NCBI GenBank assembly: GCA_002361735.1
Contig: DETS01000101.1
Coordinates: forward strand, 1 to 52,669
DNA length: 52,669 nucleotides
Direction of reading: 5' to 3'
Source of the DNA: Lachnospiraceae bacterium UBA3282
Lineage (GTDB): Bacteria > Bacillota > Clostridia > Lachnospirales > Lachnospiraceae
The first letter of the stretch is position 1. Each line of letters starts with the position of its first letter. Under the pieces are notes generated by a model, which was given only the letters and a program-made list of their open reading frames with translations, ran no database searches and was not told the DNA's origin. Position numbers and translations under genes: made by a program. Positions 1-8,340 of the stretch are shown here, one piece after another.

Positions 1-165
1 AGAGAAGGTATTTCTTTCTTATGGGGTATAGCAAAAAACTATATAATGTATTGGGGGGTTACAAGTAGTATATTAGCATACCCCCCTGTTGTCTACAATA
101 CCAAGGATTCACAAATATAACAATTTCGGCATCTTGATTTTGTGCACTTTTCACAAAATCGCCGC

Positions 166-2025
166 TTATTCCTGCTCTCCAACCCTCTCTCCGGGCTCCT
201 CGGGCTGCGGATAATAGACGTCAAACAGCGCCTCGAACTCCGTACGGCCTATCTTTTCCTTTTCCAGAAGAAGCTTTGCGCACTTATGAAGCACATCCTC
301 ATGCTCCATAATAATATCTTTCGCTTTCTGATAGCATTCGTCAATAATGCTCTTGACTTCTCTGTCGATCTCACCGGAAACCAACTCGCTATGCGACTTT
401 GCATGGGCAAGATCCCGACCGATAAATACTTCATCATCGTCATCGTCGTAATTGATGACGCCGATGTTGTCGGACATTCCGTATCTGGTCACCATCCGGC
501 GGGCTGCCTTGGTCGCCTTTTTGATATCGCTGGAGGCGCCGGTGGTGATATCGTCAAAGATGATCTCCTCCGCAATACGGCCTCCCAAAGAAACCATGAT
601 GTCTTCCAGCATCTTGCCCTTTGTCAGGAACATTTCATCCTTTTCGGGAAGGGGCATGGTGTAGCCTGCCGCTCCCAAACCTGTGGGAATGATGGATACC
701 GTATAGACAGGTCCCACATCCGGAAGCACATGAAAAAGAATGGCGTGCCCCGCCTCGTGATAAGCCGTGATCTTCTTTTCTTTCTCCGAAATGATGCGGC
801 TCTTTTTCTCCGCGCCGATCCCTACCTTGATGAAGGCTCTCTTGATATCCTCCTGCTTCACAAAGGCGCGCTTATCCATGGCCGCATTGATGGCCGCCTC
901 ATTTAGGAGGTTTTCCAGATCAGCTCCCGTAAAGCCTGCCGTGGTCTGCGCGATCTGCTCCAGATTGACATCATCCCCCAAAGGCTTATTTTTGGCATGT
1001 ACCTTTAAGATATCTTCCCTGCCCCGCACATCGGGAGAAACCACGGTGATCTTTCTGTCGAAACGCCCCGGACGCAGGATCGCGGGATCCAGGATGTCCA
1101 CACGGTTCGTCGCCGCCATCACGATGATCCCCTCGTTTACACCGAAACCGTCCATCTCCACCAATAACTGGTTCAGAGTCTGCTCTCTCTCATCATGACC
1201 GCCGCCCATGCCGGTGCCGCGACGCCTTGCCACAGCATCGATCTCATCAATGAAAATGATACAGGGAGCGTGTCTCTTTGCCTCCGCAAACATATCTCGC
1301 ACACGGGACGCACCCACGCCCACGAACATTTCCACGAAATCGGAACCGGAAATACTGAAGAAAGGGACATTCGCCTCACCCGCGATCGCCTTGGCAAGGA
1401 GTGTCTTACCGGTACCCGGCGCGCCTTCTAAGAGTACGCCCTTGGGGATCCTTGCACCCACTTTGGTAAACTTCCCGGGCTCGCGCAGAAACTCCACGAT
1501 CTCCTGTAACTCCTCTTTCTCCTCCTTTAAGCCCGCAACCTCATTCAAGGTAATCTGGTTTTCGCCTCCCATGGTCAGTCTGGCGCGGCTCTTGCCGAAG
1601 TTCATCATCTTACCACCGCCGCCGCCCGCATTCTGGGAATTCATCATCACAAAAAAGAAAACGCAGACCACTACCACGATCAGGATGGGCAGGACACTGT
1701 TCAAAAACCAGCTCTCCTCCGGAACACTCTCCACCGTACAGTCGATGCCATGGTCTCTGACCAACGCTTCCATCTCCGTTACATCCGTCACGTAAAGCGT
1801 CTTTTCCTCACCGCTCTTTAGAATCACTTTCAGGGAACCGGTAGGCGTTTCCTTTCCGGGACAAACCGTTACCAGCGCCACTTCATTATTTTCGATCTGC
1901 CGCTCAAATTGACCTCTGGTATAATTGCTTGCCGACACGCGCAGCGTTCCCACCCAGACTGTAAATAACAACAGACAGACAATGACCACAAAATACAGAT
2001 AATAACCTCTACCACTCTTGTTCAT
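166..2025 (-). CDS. ftsH: ATP-dependent zinc metalloprotease FtsH
   Basis: FtsH is a membrane-anchored AAA+ protease that degrades misassembled membrane proteins and some cytosolic regulators. The 619-residue length is usual for the family. Seen: a first membrane segment at about residues 8-28, an extracytoplasmic region, a second segment at about 109-128, a Gly-rich linker, Walker A GAPGTGKT (201-208), Walker B FIDEID (258-263), the second region of homology ending in RPGRFD (about 305-323), and the zinc site HEAGH (423-427). The start has a GAGG ribosome site 8 bases upstream. It is the last gene of a tilS-hpt-ftsH run, the same order as in Bacillus subtilis. Its 3' side carries a 9-bp hairpin (136-160) with no U-run, so termination there is uncertain. 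Confidence 0.98.
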   Translation of the reverse strand: MNKSGRGYYLYFVVIVCLLLFTVWVGTLRVSASNYTRGQFERQIENNEVALVTVCPGKETPTGSLKVILKSGEEKTLYVTDVTEMEALVRDHGIDCTVESVPEESWFLNSVLPILIVVVVCVFFFVMMNSQNAGGGGGKMMNFGKSRARLTMGGENQITLNEVAGLKEEKEELQEIVEFLREPGKFTKVGARIPKGVLLEGAPGTGKTLLAKAIAGEANVPFFSISGSDFVEMFVGVGASRVRDMFAEAKRHAPCIIFIDEIDAVARRRGTGMGGGHDEREQTLNQLLVEMDGFGVNEGIIVMAATNRVDILDPAILRPGRFDRKITVVSPDVRGREDILKVHAKNKPLGDDVNLEQIAQTTAGFTGADLENLLNEAAINAAMDKRAFVKQEDIKRAFIKVGIGAEKKSRIISEKEKKITAYHEAGHAILFHVLPDVGPVYTVSIIPTGLGAAGYTMPLPEKDEMFLTKGKMLEDIMVSLGGRIAEEIIFDDITTGASSDIKKATKAARRMVTRYGMSDNIGVINYDDDDDEVFIGRDLAHAKSHSELVSGEIDREVKSIIDECYQKAKDIIMEHEDVLHKCAKLLLEKEKIGRTEFEALFDVYYPQPEEPGERVGEQE

Positions 2026-2063
2026 GCAACATATCCTCTGTTTTCACTTGATTGTTGACTGAT

Positions 2064-2588
2064 TTAGTCAAATTTAACAATGCCAATATAGGGCAGATTA
2101 CGGTATTTCTGGTCATAATCCAGCCCGTACCCCACCACAAACTCATCCGGAATCTGAAATCCCGTATAATCTACCTTCACATCAACGACACGCCGATCGG
2201 GCTTGTCCAGAAGCGTGCAGAGCCTGACATCCGCCGCTCCTCTCTCCCGCAGCATGTCGAGAAGATAGCTTAACGTCCGCCCCGAATCCACGATATCCTC
2301 CACCACCAATACATTTTTCCCCGTCAGGGGTTCGTCCAGATCCTTCACGATCCTCACGACGCCGCTCGATTTCGTGTCACCGCCATAACTGGACACCGAC
2401 ATAAAATCCAAAGACACGGGAACCGTGATCCGTTTGGCGAGCTCACACATAAAAAAACTGCCGCCCTTGAGAACACATACCAGATGCACCTGTTTTCCGG
2501 CGTAATCTTTGGAAATCTGCTCCCCGATCTCCTTGATCCGTTTGTCAATCTGTTCTTCCGTCAACAGTACCTCTATTCTCTCCGCCAT
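2064..2588 (-). CDS. hpt: Hypoxanthine phosphoribosyltransferase
   Basis: This enzyme salvages purines by joining hypoxanthine or guanine to PRPP in the cytoplasm. The 174-residue length is typical. The PRPP-binding loop VVEDIVDSGRT is at residues 95-105, preceded by the conserved LKGG (about 40-43), and the C-terminal part carries the DEFVVGYGLDY signature. The ATG has a good AAGGAG site. The gene sits between tilS (24 bases upstream) and ftsH (38 bases downstream), all on the same strand. This fits the known tilS-hpt-ftsH operon, where HprT and TilS also act together as regulators of ftsH in Bacillus; that regulatory role is family knowledge and is not shown here. Confidence 0.97.
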   Translation of the reverse strand: MAERIEVLLTEEQIDKRIKEIGEQISKDYAGKQVHLVCVLKGGSFFMCELAKRITVPVSLDFMSVSSYGGDTKSSGVVRIVKDLDEPLTGKNVLVVEDIVDSGRTLSYLLDMLRERGAADVRLCTLLDKPDRRVVDVKVDYTGFQIPDEFVVGYGLDYDQKYRNLPYIGIVKFD

Positions 2589-2612
2589 CGTTTTCTCCTT
2601 TGTCAGATTGCC

Positions 2613-4088
2613 TTACTGCTCCGTGCAATCTTTCTTTTTCTCCTCATAATGAACTTCTAATACACGCTTTGTCTCCCCGCTCACATGAAAACCGCTGCTT
2701 GTGCGATACCCCGGAACCCAGAGCACATGACTTCCATCCGCAAGCACATAGAGCGCATCTCTTTTTTTCTTCGGCACCTTTTCATTGATCAGATACCGCT
2801 TCAGAGACTGTGTGTGAAGCGCATCATCTATCGTGAGATAATCTCCTTCTTTTCGGGGGCGCAGGAGTAAAGCCGTAGTTATTTTATCATAATCAAACCA
2901 TTTCGTATATCTATTTTCTGGAATATTTTGCTCTTTTTTGTAGAAAAGAGAGTCCTCGGGAATCGCCTCTTTCTCCCACAAAGTAAAGGTAACGCCGGCA
3001 TCTTGGGGTACATTTCCCTTATCTTCCTGCGCCCATACGAACCGCAAAGTGTCATATTCCTTGTACGCCCTGATTCCGCAGGGAAGGGAAAGGCTCCCGC
3101 TGCCGCCTTTTTCCGCCAGGGCAAGCAAGCCCTCTATATGCCGCGCTGTGATATCCTTTCGATAAGGAACGACCTCTTCCAATGCCCGCAGCAGCACGCG
3201 CTTTTGCATGACAGGATCCAGATTTTTCAGCCTGTCAAGACGAAGCCCAAGTATCTCCGTCAGACAGCTTTCATAGAGTCTCTCCGTCTCCCGCGAAAGA
3301 TAATCCTCCGTCTCCGCCAAAAGATCGGCCAGTTCTCCCATATGTGCCACCGCGCCGCTGCAGATCTCCTGTTCCGCAAAGGGCAGGATGTGGTGGCGGA
3401 TACGATTCCGGACATAAGCATCCTCCCCATTCGTGCTATCCTCGCACCAGGAAAGCCCCTGCGCCGTCAGATACACCTCGATCTCCTCTCTGCTAAGCTG
3501 CAGCAGGGGGCGGATCACCGTCTCCCTGACAGGTCGTATGGAAGATAATCCCTTAAGACCGGTGCCGCGGAACAAATGAAAAAGCATAGTCTCCGCCCGA
3601 TCCTGCGCATTGTGCGCTACTGCGACCCGGCAACGTCCGCATACTGCCTTTTTTTCGGCAGTTGTCCGCAGTTCCGCCTTAACGTCCTCCTGCTCCCCAA
3701 AGCTTCCCGCCGCCATGGCATCCTCCATCTTGGCAAGCGTTTCCGCAAACGCCTGATAGCGCAGCTGCCTTCCCGCCTCCTCCGTAGATATTCCGTGTAA
3801 GGCGGCATAACCTGCCGCGTCCGCCTCCCGCAGAAAAAAAGGAATCTCCCATTCCTCACAGAGTCTCCGCACAAATTTGGCATCCGCTCCTGCCTCCGTC
3901 CGCAGACCATGATTTACATGCACAACCGCCAGTCGAAACGGCCGCTCCGCCCGCAGTCTCCACAAAATATGCAGAAGGCAGACAGAATCCGCTCCGCCCG
4001 AAACGCCTGCTACCGCCAGATCGCCGGCTGCAATCATGTCCTGCGCATCCATATATTTTTTTACTCTCTCGTAAACTACATCCCTCAT
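2613..4088 (-). CDS. tilS: tRNA(Ile)-lysidine synthetase
   Basis: TilS modifies C34 of the CAU-anticodon tRNA-Ile to lysidine, switching its identity from Met to Ile; it is normally essential. The N-terminal PP-loop ATPase motif SGGADS is at residues 30-35, followed by the HVNHGLR motif at about 77-83. The 491 residues include the C-terminal TilS substrate-binding domains (the NEKVPKKKRD region). A lysine/glutamate-rich stretch of about 40 residues around positions 120-160, containing FGEQEDVKAELRTTAEKK, looks like an insertion in the PP-loop domain. The ribosome site upstream of the start is weak. It lies 86 bases downstream of the spoIIE-like gene and just upstream of hpt. Confidence 0.96.
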   Translation of the reverse strand: MRDVVYERVKKYMDAQDMIAAGDLAVAGVSGGADSVCLLHILWRLRAERPFRLAVVHVNHGLRTEAGADAKFVRRLCEEWEIPFFLREADAAGYAALHGISTEEAGRQLRYQAFAETLAKMEDAMAAGSFGEQEDVKAELRTTAEKKAVCGRCRVAVAHNAQDRAETMLFHLFRGTGLKGLSSIRPVRETVIRPLLQLSREEIEVYLTAQGLSWCEDSTNGEDAYVRNRIRHHILPFAEQEICSGAVAHMGELADLLAETEDYLSRETERLYESCLTEILGLRLDRLKNLDPVMQKRVLLRALEEVVPYRKDITARHIEGLLALAEKGGSGSLSLPCGIRAYKEYDTLRFVWAQEDKGNVPQDAGVTFTLWEKEAIPEDSLFYKKEQNIPENRYTKWFDYDKITTALLLRPRKEGDYLTIDDALHTQSLKRYLINEKVPKKKRDALYVLADGSHVLWVPGYRTSSGFHVSGETKRVLEVHYEEKKKDCTEQ

Positions 4089-4174
4089 CGGTCCGTTTTC
4101 TTTCCCGCTTACTGCCGCCCAACAACTGCTCCGTTTTTTCCACTCTTGTAGTGATGCTGCCCTTCCAATTATGA

Positions 4175-5407
4175 TTATGTAATGTCATCATCCTGATCCC
4201 AAATACCCGCCACAAGCACCGTCATATCATCCCTGATTCGTCCTCTGCTCTGCCCAATCGCATAGGCAAGGATCTGATTGGCGATCTCTCCGGGATTCTG
4301 ATATTCCATCCTGCCAATGATCTCCGGGAGCACCTGCTCCCCCACTCCTTCCGAAAGTGCTTCCAATACACCATCTGAGAGCATGATCATATAATCCCCG
4401 CTTAAAAGCGTCCTTGTCTGAATCTCCGGACTCATCTCCCCGAACACCCCTAAAGGAAGACTCTGTGCCGAGAGCCTGTCCACTAACCGCCCTCTTTTAA
4501 TGTAGGTGCATGCCGCTCCCATTTTCACAAATTCGCAGCTGCCCGTATAAAGGTCGATATCGCAGATATCCAAGGTAGACATTGCCTGTTCCTGCCCCGA
4601 CGTCACCAGCGCGCCGTTTACCATCTGCACCGCTGTCTCCTTGCCGAAACCTGCCTCTAAGAACCGCTCCATCATCTCGATCACCCGCTCTGACTCCCTG
4701 CGGGCATCCTCTCCGGAGCCAACTCCATCCGAAAGAAGCACCAGCAGCCTTCCGGTATCCACCTCGCAAAAGGAATAACTGTCCCCCGACACCTTCTCCG
4801 ATTCCTTTACCGCCCTGGCATAGCCCGTAAGTAAGTGATAGGGCGGTTCCTCCAAAAAATAATAAGTATTATAATCTTCCGTCAGATACGGCGGCATATT
4901 TTTCGCCATACACAACCTGCGGTTCATAGCAACTGAAAGATAATCCGCTACATCCTCTGTCGAAATATGTTCCATCTCTCCGAAACGAGATCTTCTTTTT
5001 CCTGTCTGCCGCAAAGTAAGACTGATCTCGCGCCGCCCGTCTTCATGTTCCAGCTCGAGATAATTTTGCAACAGGATACCCGATTCCTTAAGGAGCAGGG
5101 CCATCTGCCTGAAACGCCGCTCCCCCATCGTATGATATTTGCAGGTTTCCTTCGCCACTGTTGCCAGGATATGCGACATTTCCTTCAAATGTTCCGCAAT
5201 CAGCCCTTGATTTTCCTGCATCCGTCTTTTACAAAGATATTCCTGCCTGTCCGCAGGCTCATCCGCTGCTGTTTGATCCGCCTGCCCGTCCTCGAAAAGC
5301 TCTGCCAAATCCCGAAAGGACTCCGCGCAGCTTAAAAGCTTCTGCCTCCCATACTCCGGTATGATTTCTATCCTGTCGTCCTCTTTCAGCTGCATCTGTC
5401 TTTTCAT
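4175..5407 (-). CDS. spoIIE: SpoIIE-like PP2C phosphatase, lacking the membrane domain
   Basis: The C-terminal half is a SpoIIE/PPM-type serine phosphatase domain. Seen are the metal-binding signatures LLSDGVGSGEDA, a later MLSDGVLEAL and the closing RDDMTVLV. In sporulating Firmicutes SpoIIE dephosphorylates SpoIIAA to activate sigma-F. The Bacillus protein is about 830 residues with ten N-terminal membrane segments. Here the protein is 410 residues, begins with a hydrophilic charged region and has no membrane segment. The start is well supported by GAAGGGAG 8 bases upstream of ATG, and only about 120 bases separate it from the upstream divIC-like terminator, so a lost N-terminal exon-like part is not hiding nearby. 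Position between divIC and tilS matches true spoIIE. Whether this soluble form works in sporulation is unknown. Confidence 0.88.
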   Translation of the reverse strand: MKRQMQLKEDDRIEIIPEYGRQKLLSCAESFRDLAELFEDGQADQTAADEPADRQEYLCKRRMQENQGLIAEHLKEMSHILATVAKETCKYHTMGERRFRQMALLLKESGILLQNYLELEHEDGRREISLTLRQTGKRRSRFGEMEHISTEDVADYLSVAMNRRLCMAKNMPPYLTEDYNTYYFLEEPPYHLLTGYARAVKESEKVSGDSYSFCEVDTGRLLVLLSDGVGSGEDARRESERVIEMMERFLEAGFGKETAVQMVNGALVTSGQEQAMSTLDICDIDLYTGSCEFVKMGAACTYIKRGRLVDRLSAQSLPLGVFGEMSPEIQTRTLLSGDYMIMLSDGVLEALSEGVGEQVLPEIIGRMEYQNPGEIANQILAYAIGQSRGRIRDDMTVLVAGIWDQDDDIT

Positions 5408-5530
5408 AATGATATGCTCCCTTCTCGGCTCAAAGGCATGTCCCGGCGAAACCTAAACGCCGCGCTGTCCGCCTTACACATATATATGAAGGGAAATGAA
5501 CGGTTATGATCCTTTCTAACATTCTTTTGC

Positions 5531-5572
5531 AAAAAAACATAGACAGATCTCGGAGGGCTCCAAAATCTGTCT
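5531..5572 (-). terminator. Intrinsic terminator after the yabP-yabQ-divIC run
   Basis: On the minus strand an 8-bp AGACAGAT/ATCTGTCT stem (5565-5572 with 5541-5548), extended inward by GGAG/CTCC pairing, is followed by a run of seven T. It overlaps the divIC-like stop codon and separates that operon from spoIIE, so spoIIE should have its own promoter. Confidence 0.85.
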
Positions 5573-5876
5573 ACCTTTCATCCTTAAAAATAATCTCTCC
5601 CTCGTACACCAAACCCAACTTTTCTTTCGCGACTTCCTCCACGAATTTCTTAGTCTGGGTGTACTTTCCGTATTCTTCTATCTCGGCAGACCTCTCCTCC
5701 TCCAATGCAATCTCCTGAAGCAAGGCTTCTTCCCTCGCTTGATAAGCTGCCCGTTTTTCTCGCAGTTCCACACTCTTAAAGGTGACCACAAGCATCATCA
5801 TCAACACTACAGTGGTAACTAAAAGCATGGCTAATCTGTTCTGCCGCCTTTTTCGATATGCTGCTTTTCCTGCCAT
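5571..5876 (-). CDS. divIC: FtsB/DivIC-family septum protein
   Basis: This is a small bitopic division protein of 101 residues. A basic cytoplasmic N-terminus (KRRQNR) is followed by one membrane segment (about residues 16-34), a short coiled coil rich in E/A/R (about 38-66), and a GKYTQTKKFVEEVAKEKLG motif typical of the septum formation initiator (DivIC/FtsL/FtsB) family. DivIC acts in the FtsQLB/DivIB-DivIC-FtsL complex at the division septum. Position directly after yabQ is the same as divIC in Bacillus, which is the main reason for using that symbol. The family assignment is firm; the exact orthology is by synteny. Confidence 0.9.
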   Translation of the reverse strand: MAGKAAYRKRRQNRLAMLLVTTVVLMMMLVVTFKSVELREKRAAYQAREEALLQEIALEEERSAEIEEYGKYTQTKKFVEEVAKEKLGLVYEGEIIFKDER

Positions 5877-5904
5877 GCTTTAGAGTTCCCCTCTCTGGCT
5901 CCTG

Positions 5905-6393
5905 TTAATGTTTACATAAAACCATTCTAAGGGTTTTTATGCAAACCGTCAACCGCTTTTTAACAATTTTTTTACATTTTTCCAAACTTTTTGCCATCCA
6001 CAGAACAAGTGTTTTCCCCGCACAAAATAGGCATTTGAGAGGTTTTAGCACAATTTGTAGGATGCGGGATAGGAACCACATAATCTTGTGCAAGCATGTT
6101 GACATAATATTTATAAATAAATTACGAACGGTCAACTTATAGAAAATCATCCCCAGCGCGGCGCCCAATACGGCAAACCACCGCAGCGTCCCGTCGTTTT
6201 CCCGATAGAGCATATAAAAGACAGCGATCCCGCACGCCAGCCAAAAAACCAGATCCTCGAGCGAAGTCATGACCGCTCCGTGTTTCACCAGCCTGCGCAG
6301 CACATAAATCCAGTCATAAACAAAGGTAATGGCTAACCCCATAAGGACAGAGTGCGCAAAAAAGGTGAGTTCCTGCACGATCTCCCGGCTCAT
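5905..6393 (-). CDS. yabQ: Spore cortex biosynthesis protein YabQ
   Basis: This integral membrane protein has 162 residues. Hydrophobic segments are seen at about residues 8-30, 45-62 and 67-85, followed by a basic, lysine-rich C-terminal tail (about 110-162) with another partly hydrophobic helix. YabQ is needed for spore cortex formation in Bacillus and is made in the mother cell under sigma-E. It starts with an AGGGG-type ribosome site and lies 15 bases after yabP, in the conserved yabP-yabQ-divIC order. The N-terminal two thirds match the family pattern; the tail is more variable. Confidence 0.88.
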   Translation of the reverse strand: MSREIVQELTFFAHSVLMGLAITFVYDWIYVLRRLVKHGAVMTSLEDLVFWLACGIAVFYMLYRENDGTLRWFAVLGAALGMIFYKLTVRNLFINIMSTCLHKIMWFLSRILQIVLKPLKCLFCAGKTLVLWMAKSLEKCKKIVKKRLTVCIKTLRMVLCKH

Positions 6394-6408
6394 ATCCTAC
6401 CCCTTCCG

Positions 6409-6699
6409 TCACTTAAACAGCCTCGAGAGCAAAGACTCGCCCTTCGTGCCGTAACCCGTGCCCTCCGAATAGGTAAAACTGTCGATGCGTCCGTCAATAT
6501 CCACTTCGCCCTTGTCCAGAGAAAGGCGGCTCACATGCAGCTCCGCCCCCTTGATCATCAACATTCCCTGCTCCGTCTCTAACAGGATCTCATTCACATC
6601 AAAGGAAAGCACATCGTTTACGCCGCTCAAAGCACAGGTTTTCCTGCCTGTGAGCATCAACTTGTGCTGTCTTTTTGCGCCGCTGTTCAGATCTTCCAT
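6409..6699 (-). CDS. yabP: Sporulation protein YabP
   Basis: This small protein of 96 residues belongs to the YabP/YqfC family, which works in spore coat and cortex assembly. Seen: the central pattern GRKTCALSGVNDVLSFD followed by LLETEQGMLMIKGAELHV, typical of this beta-rich fold. It is followed closely by yabQ and divIC. The presence of yabP and yabQ argues that the organism, or its recent ancestor, could form spores, although these genes persist in some lineages with reduced sporulation. Confidence 0.92.
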   Translation of the reverse strand: MEDLNSGAKRQHKLMLTGRKTCALSGVNDVLSFDVNEILLETEQGMLMIKGAELHVSRLSLDKGEVDIDGRIDSFTYSEGTGYGTKGESLLSRLFK

Positions 6700-6803
6700 A
6701 CACGCCCTCCTGTCCCCGTCCTGTTTCCGGTACTGATGTAATGTATGTCTGATCTCATGAAAATATGACTTTTCTATGGAAACGCCGATGAAACAACACG
6801 TTC

Positions 6804-7046
6804 TTAAGTCAGATAACGGAACAATTCCTTCGCCTCCTCCTTACGCACAGTCTCCTGTACCGAAAGGACTTCCACCTTGACCTCCTTATTTCCAAACTGT
6901 ATGGTGATAATATCTCCTGCTTTTACATTAGCGGATGCCTTTGCCGGTTTGTCATTGATAAACACCCTGCCCGCATCACATGCTTCATTTGCCACAGTGC
7001 GGCGTTTAATGAGCCGCGATACCTTCAAATATTTGTCAAGTCTCAT
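6804..7046 (-). CDS. rqcP: S4-domain ribosome quality-control factor RqcP (YabO)
   Basis: An 80-residue protein made almost entirely of an S4 RNA-binding domain: it begins MRLDKYLKVSRLIKRRTVAN and contains GRVFINDKPAKASANVK. In Bacillus the neighbour of yabP is RqcP, which binds stalled 50S subunits with RqcH to help alanine tailing; this role is family knowledge. The start at 7046 is chosen because GGAGG sits 5 bases upstream and the S4 domain begins exactly there. An in-frame ATG 12 bases further upstream lies inside the shared leader motif described separately. It lies between hup and yabP. Confidence 0.9.
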   Translation of the reverse strand: MRLDKYLKVSRLIKRRTVANEACDAGRVFINDKPAKASANVKAGDIITIQFGNKEVKVEVLSVQETVRKEEAKELFRYLT

Positions 7047-7087
7047 AGTTACCTCCATGCCGGAACAATTCAATCTGTCCTCCATTA
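7047..7087 (-). promoter_or_regulatory. Leader repeat copy A (before rqcP): short form of the RBS module
   Basis: Reading the minus strand, the leader has ATGGAGGACAGATTGAA, then TTCCGGCATGGAGGT, then the start codon. TTCC can pair with GGAG across a 5-base loop and would cover the ribosome site. The ATG inside the motif is in frame with the rqcP start 12 bases later. The first part matches the beginning of the gyrB leader (copy F) at 18 of 19 positions, but the hairpin between the two parts is missing here. Confidence 0.75.
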
Positions 7088-7089
7088 AA

Positions 7090-7124
7090 GTGAAAGAGAC
7101 CTGTATGCAATGCACACAGGTCTC
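7090..7124 (-). terminator. Terminator-like hairpin after hup
   Basis: A 9-bp perfect stem GAGACCTGT/ACAGGTCTC (7116-7124 with 7096-7104) extends inward by TGC/GCA and is followed on the minus strand by TTTCACTTT. It lies between hup and rqcP. The T-tract is interrupted, so it may be partial and let some transcripts continue into rqcP. Confidence 0.75.
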
Positions 7125-7144
7125 ATCAGCTTCCTTAATCTTTA

Positions 7145-7420
7145 TTATGCGTTCAGCATATCCTTTAAAGCCTTACCAGCCTTAAACTTGGGAGCCTTGG
7201 ATGCTGCGATCTTCATAACCGCGCCGCTCTGAGGATTTCTACCCTCTCTGGCTGCTCTCTTGGAAACCTCGAAGGTACCGAAACCAACTAACTGTACCTT
7301 ACCGTCCTTCTTCAGCTCGTCAGCAACCACATCCGTGAATGCCTTCAAAGCCTTTTCTGCATCCTTCTTAGATAAGCCTGCCTGATCAGCCATTGCTGCT
7401 ACTAACTCTGTTTTGTTCAT
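7145..7420 (-). CDS. hup: HU-family DNA-binding protein
   Basis: This histone-like nucleoid protein has 91 residues. It shows the standard HU pattern: MNKTELVAAMADQAGLSKKDAEKAL at the N-terminus, the VQLVGFGTFEVSKRAAREGRNPQSG arm region, and a C-terminal APKFKAGKALKDML. HU binds and bends DNA without strict sequence choice. It has its own strong promoter (7484-7512) and is preceded by the mazG terminator, so it is transcribed independently of mazG and probably at a high level. Confidence 0.98.
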   Translation of the reverse strand: MNKTELVAAMADQAGLSKKDAEKALKAFTDVVADELKKDGKVQLVGFGTFEVSKRAAREGRNPQSGAVMKIAASKAPKFKAGKALKDMLNA

Positions 7421-7483
7421 TTTTGAACTCCTCCTCTTAAAATGAGTTATCTGATTCTGGTTCCCCTCGGAAACCTATATATA

Positions 7484-7512
7484 TTTATAGCTTTTTTTAT
7501 CGGGCTTGTCAA
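7484..7512 (-). promoter_or_regulatory. Strong sigma-A promoter for hup
   Basis: The minus strand shows TTGACA (7507-7512), a 17-base spacer and TATAAA (7484-7489), within about 65 bases of the hup start. This is close to the consensus vegetative promoter. Confidence 0.85.
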
Positions 7513-7514
7513 GC

Positions 7515-7541
7515 AAAAAATGCCATTTTTACGGCATTTTT
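7515..7541 (-). terminator. Intrinsic terminator of mazG
   Basis: The minus strand reads AAAAATGCC, an 8-base loop, and GGCATTTTTT. It ends only a few bases before the -35 box of the hup promoter, giving a clean hand-over between transcription units. Confidence 0.85.
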
Positions 7542-7622
7542 CGGGATTTCTTTCCTTTCTGTCGTTATGTAAATTAACTAAATGTGGAATATTCCGCCAG
7601 TTGTCAGAATATTCGCGCATTT

Positions 7623-8327
7623 TCACTCATATCTGTCAATTAAATCGTCAATTCGATCACGCAGCAACTGCTCCTGCGGTAATCCCGCAATTCTTGCCAC
7701 ATCACTGATACGCATAAGGAGATCGCCGAGAATACTCTGCATTTTCTCATCATCCTCTCCAGGCGTACAGTTCTGCAAGGCGGCTGCCAGTTCGCCGATC
7801 GCAGCCACATCCTGTTCGTAGGTATTTCCCTTCTCATAGTGCTTGTCTATCTTTTTCAATACTTTGACTGCTCTGGTCAGCGCCGGCAGCTCCTGCGGTA
7901 TTTCCTGTAAGGGAGAAGCGATCCAGTCCTTGTCCTTCTTTTCCTCTTTCTTGATCTCCTCCCAGTTGACAAGCACCTCTGCCGGCGTATCCGCCTCACC
8001 TGTACCAAATACATGAGGGTGCCGCCGCACCATCTTGCGGCTGACTTCGTTCACCACATCTTCCATGGTAAAAATACCTTCTTCCGCCGCAATCTGGGCG
8101 TGCATGACCACCTGGAGCAGCACATCGCCCAGCTCCTCGATCATGTTCTCGGGATTACCCGTCTTGTCATAAATGCGGATGGAGGCGAGCAGCTCCGCCG
8201 CCTCCTCCATCATACAGGGTTTTAAGCTCTCATGTGTCTGTACCTTATCCCAGGGACAGCCGTTTTCGCTGCGCAGGGTAGCAATGATATCGAGAAAGTC
8301 ATCGTAGGTGTATGTTTTTTCTGTCAT
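7623..8327 (-). CDS. mazG: MazG nucleotide pyrophosphohydrolase
   Basis: MazG hydrolyses nucleoside triphosphates to monophosphates and cleans the nucleotide pool. The 234 residues cover the tandem MazG domains. Seen: CPWDKVQTHESLKPCMMEEAAEL, the metal-binding EELGDVLLQVVMHAQIA and the VNEVSRKMVRRHPHVFG block, then the second, weaker half that ends in DRIDDLIDRYE. A GAGG site precedes the start. It is the counterpart of yabN in Bacillus, here with hup inserted before yabO. It ends at its own terminator. Confidence 0.95.
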   Translation of the reverse strand: MTEKTYTYDDFLDIIATLRSENGCPWDKVQTHESLKPCMMEEAAELLASIRIYDKTGNPENMIEELGDVLLQVVMHAQIAAEEGIFTMEDVVNEVSRKMVRRHPHVFGTGEADTPAEVLVNWEEIKKEEKKDKDWIASPLQEIPQELPALTRAVKVLKKIDKHYEKGNTYEQDVAAIGELAAALQNCTPGEDDEKMQSILGDLLMRISDVARIAGLPQEQLLRDRIDDLIDRYE

Positions 8328-8340
8328 AATAACCTCATTT

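Noticed and set aside
53..86. GGGGGG/CCCCCC palindrome at the left edge
   Set aside because: Six-base G and C runs 22 bases apart, no T-run and no gene within reach to explain it; too little context at the window edge.
136..160. 9-bp hairpin after ftsH as a terminator
   Set aside because: No U-run follows on the minus strand, so it is mentioned only as a hairpin.
142..906. Long plus-strand open frame opposite ftsH
   Set aside because: It is the antisense shadow of a highly conserved gene and has no family pattern or ribosome site.
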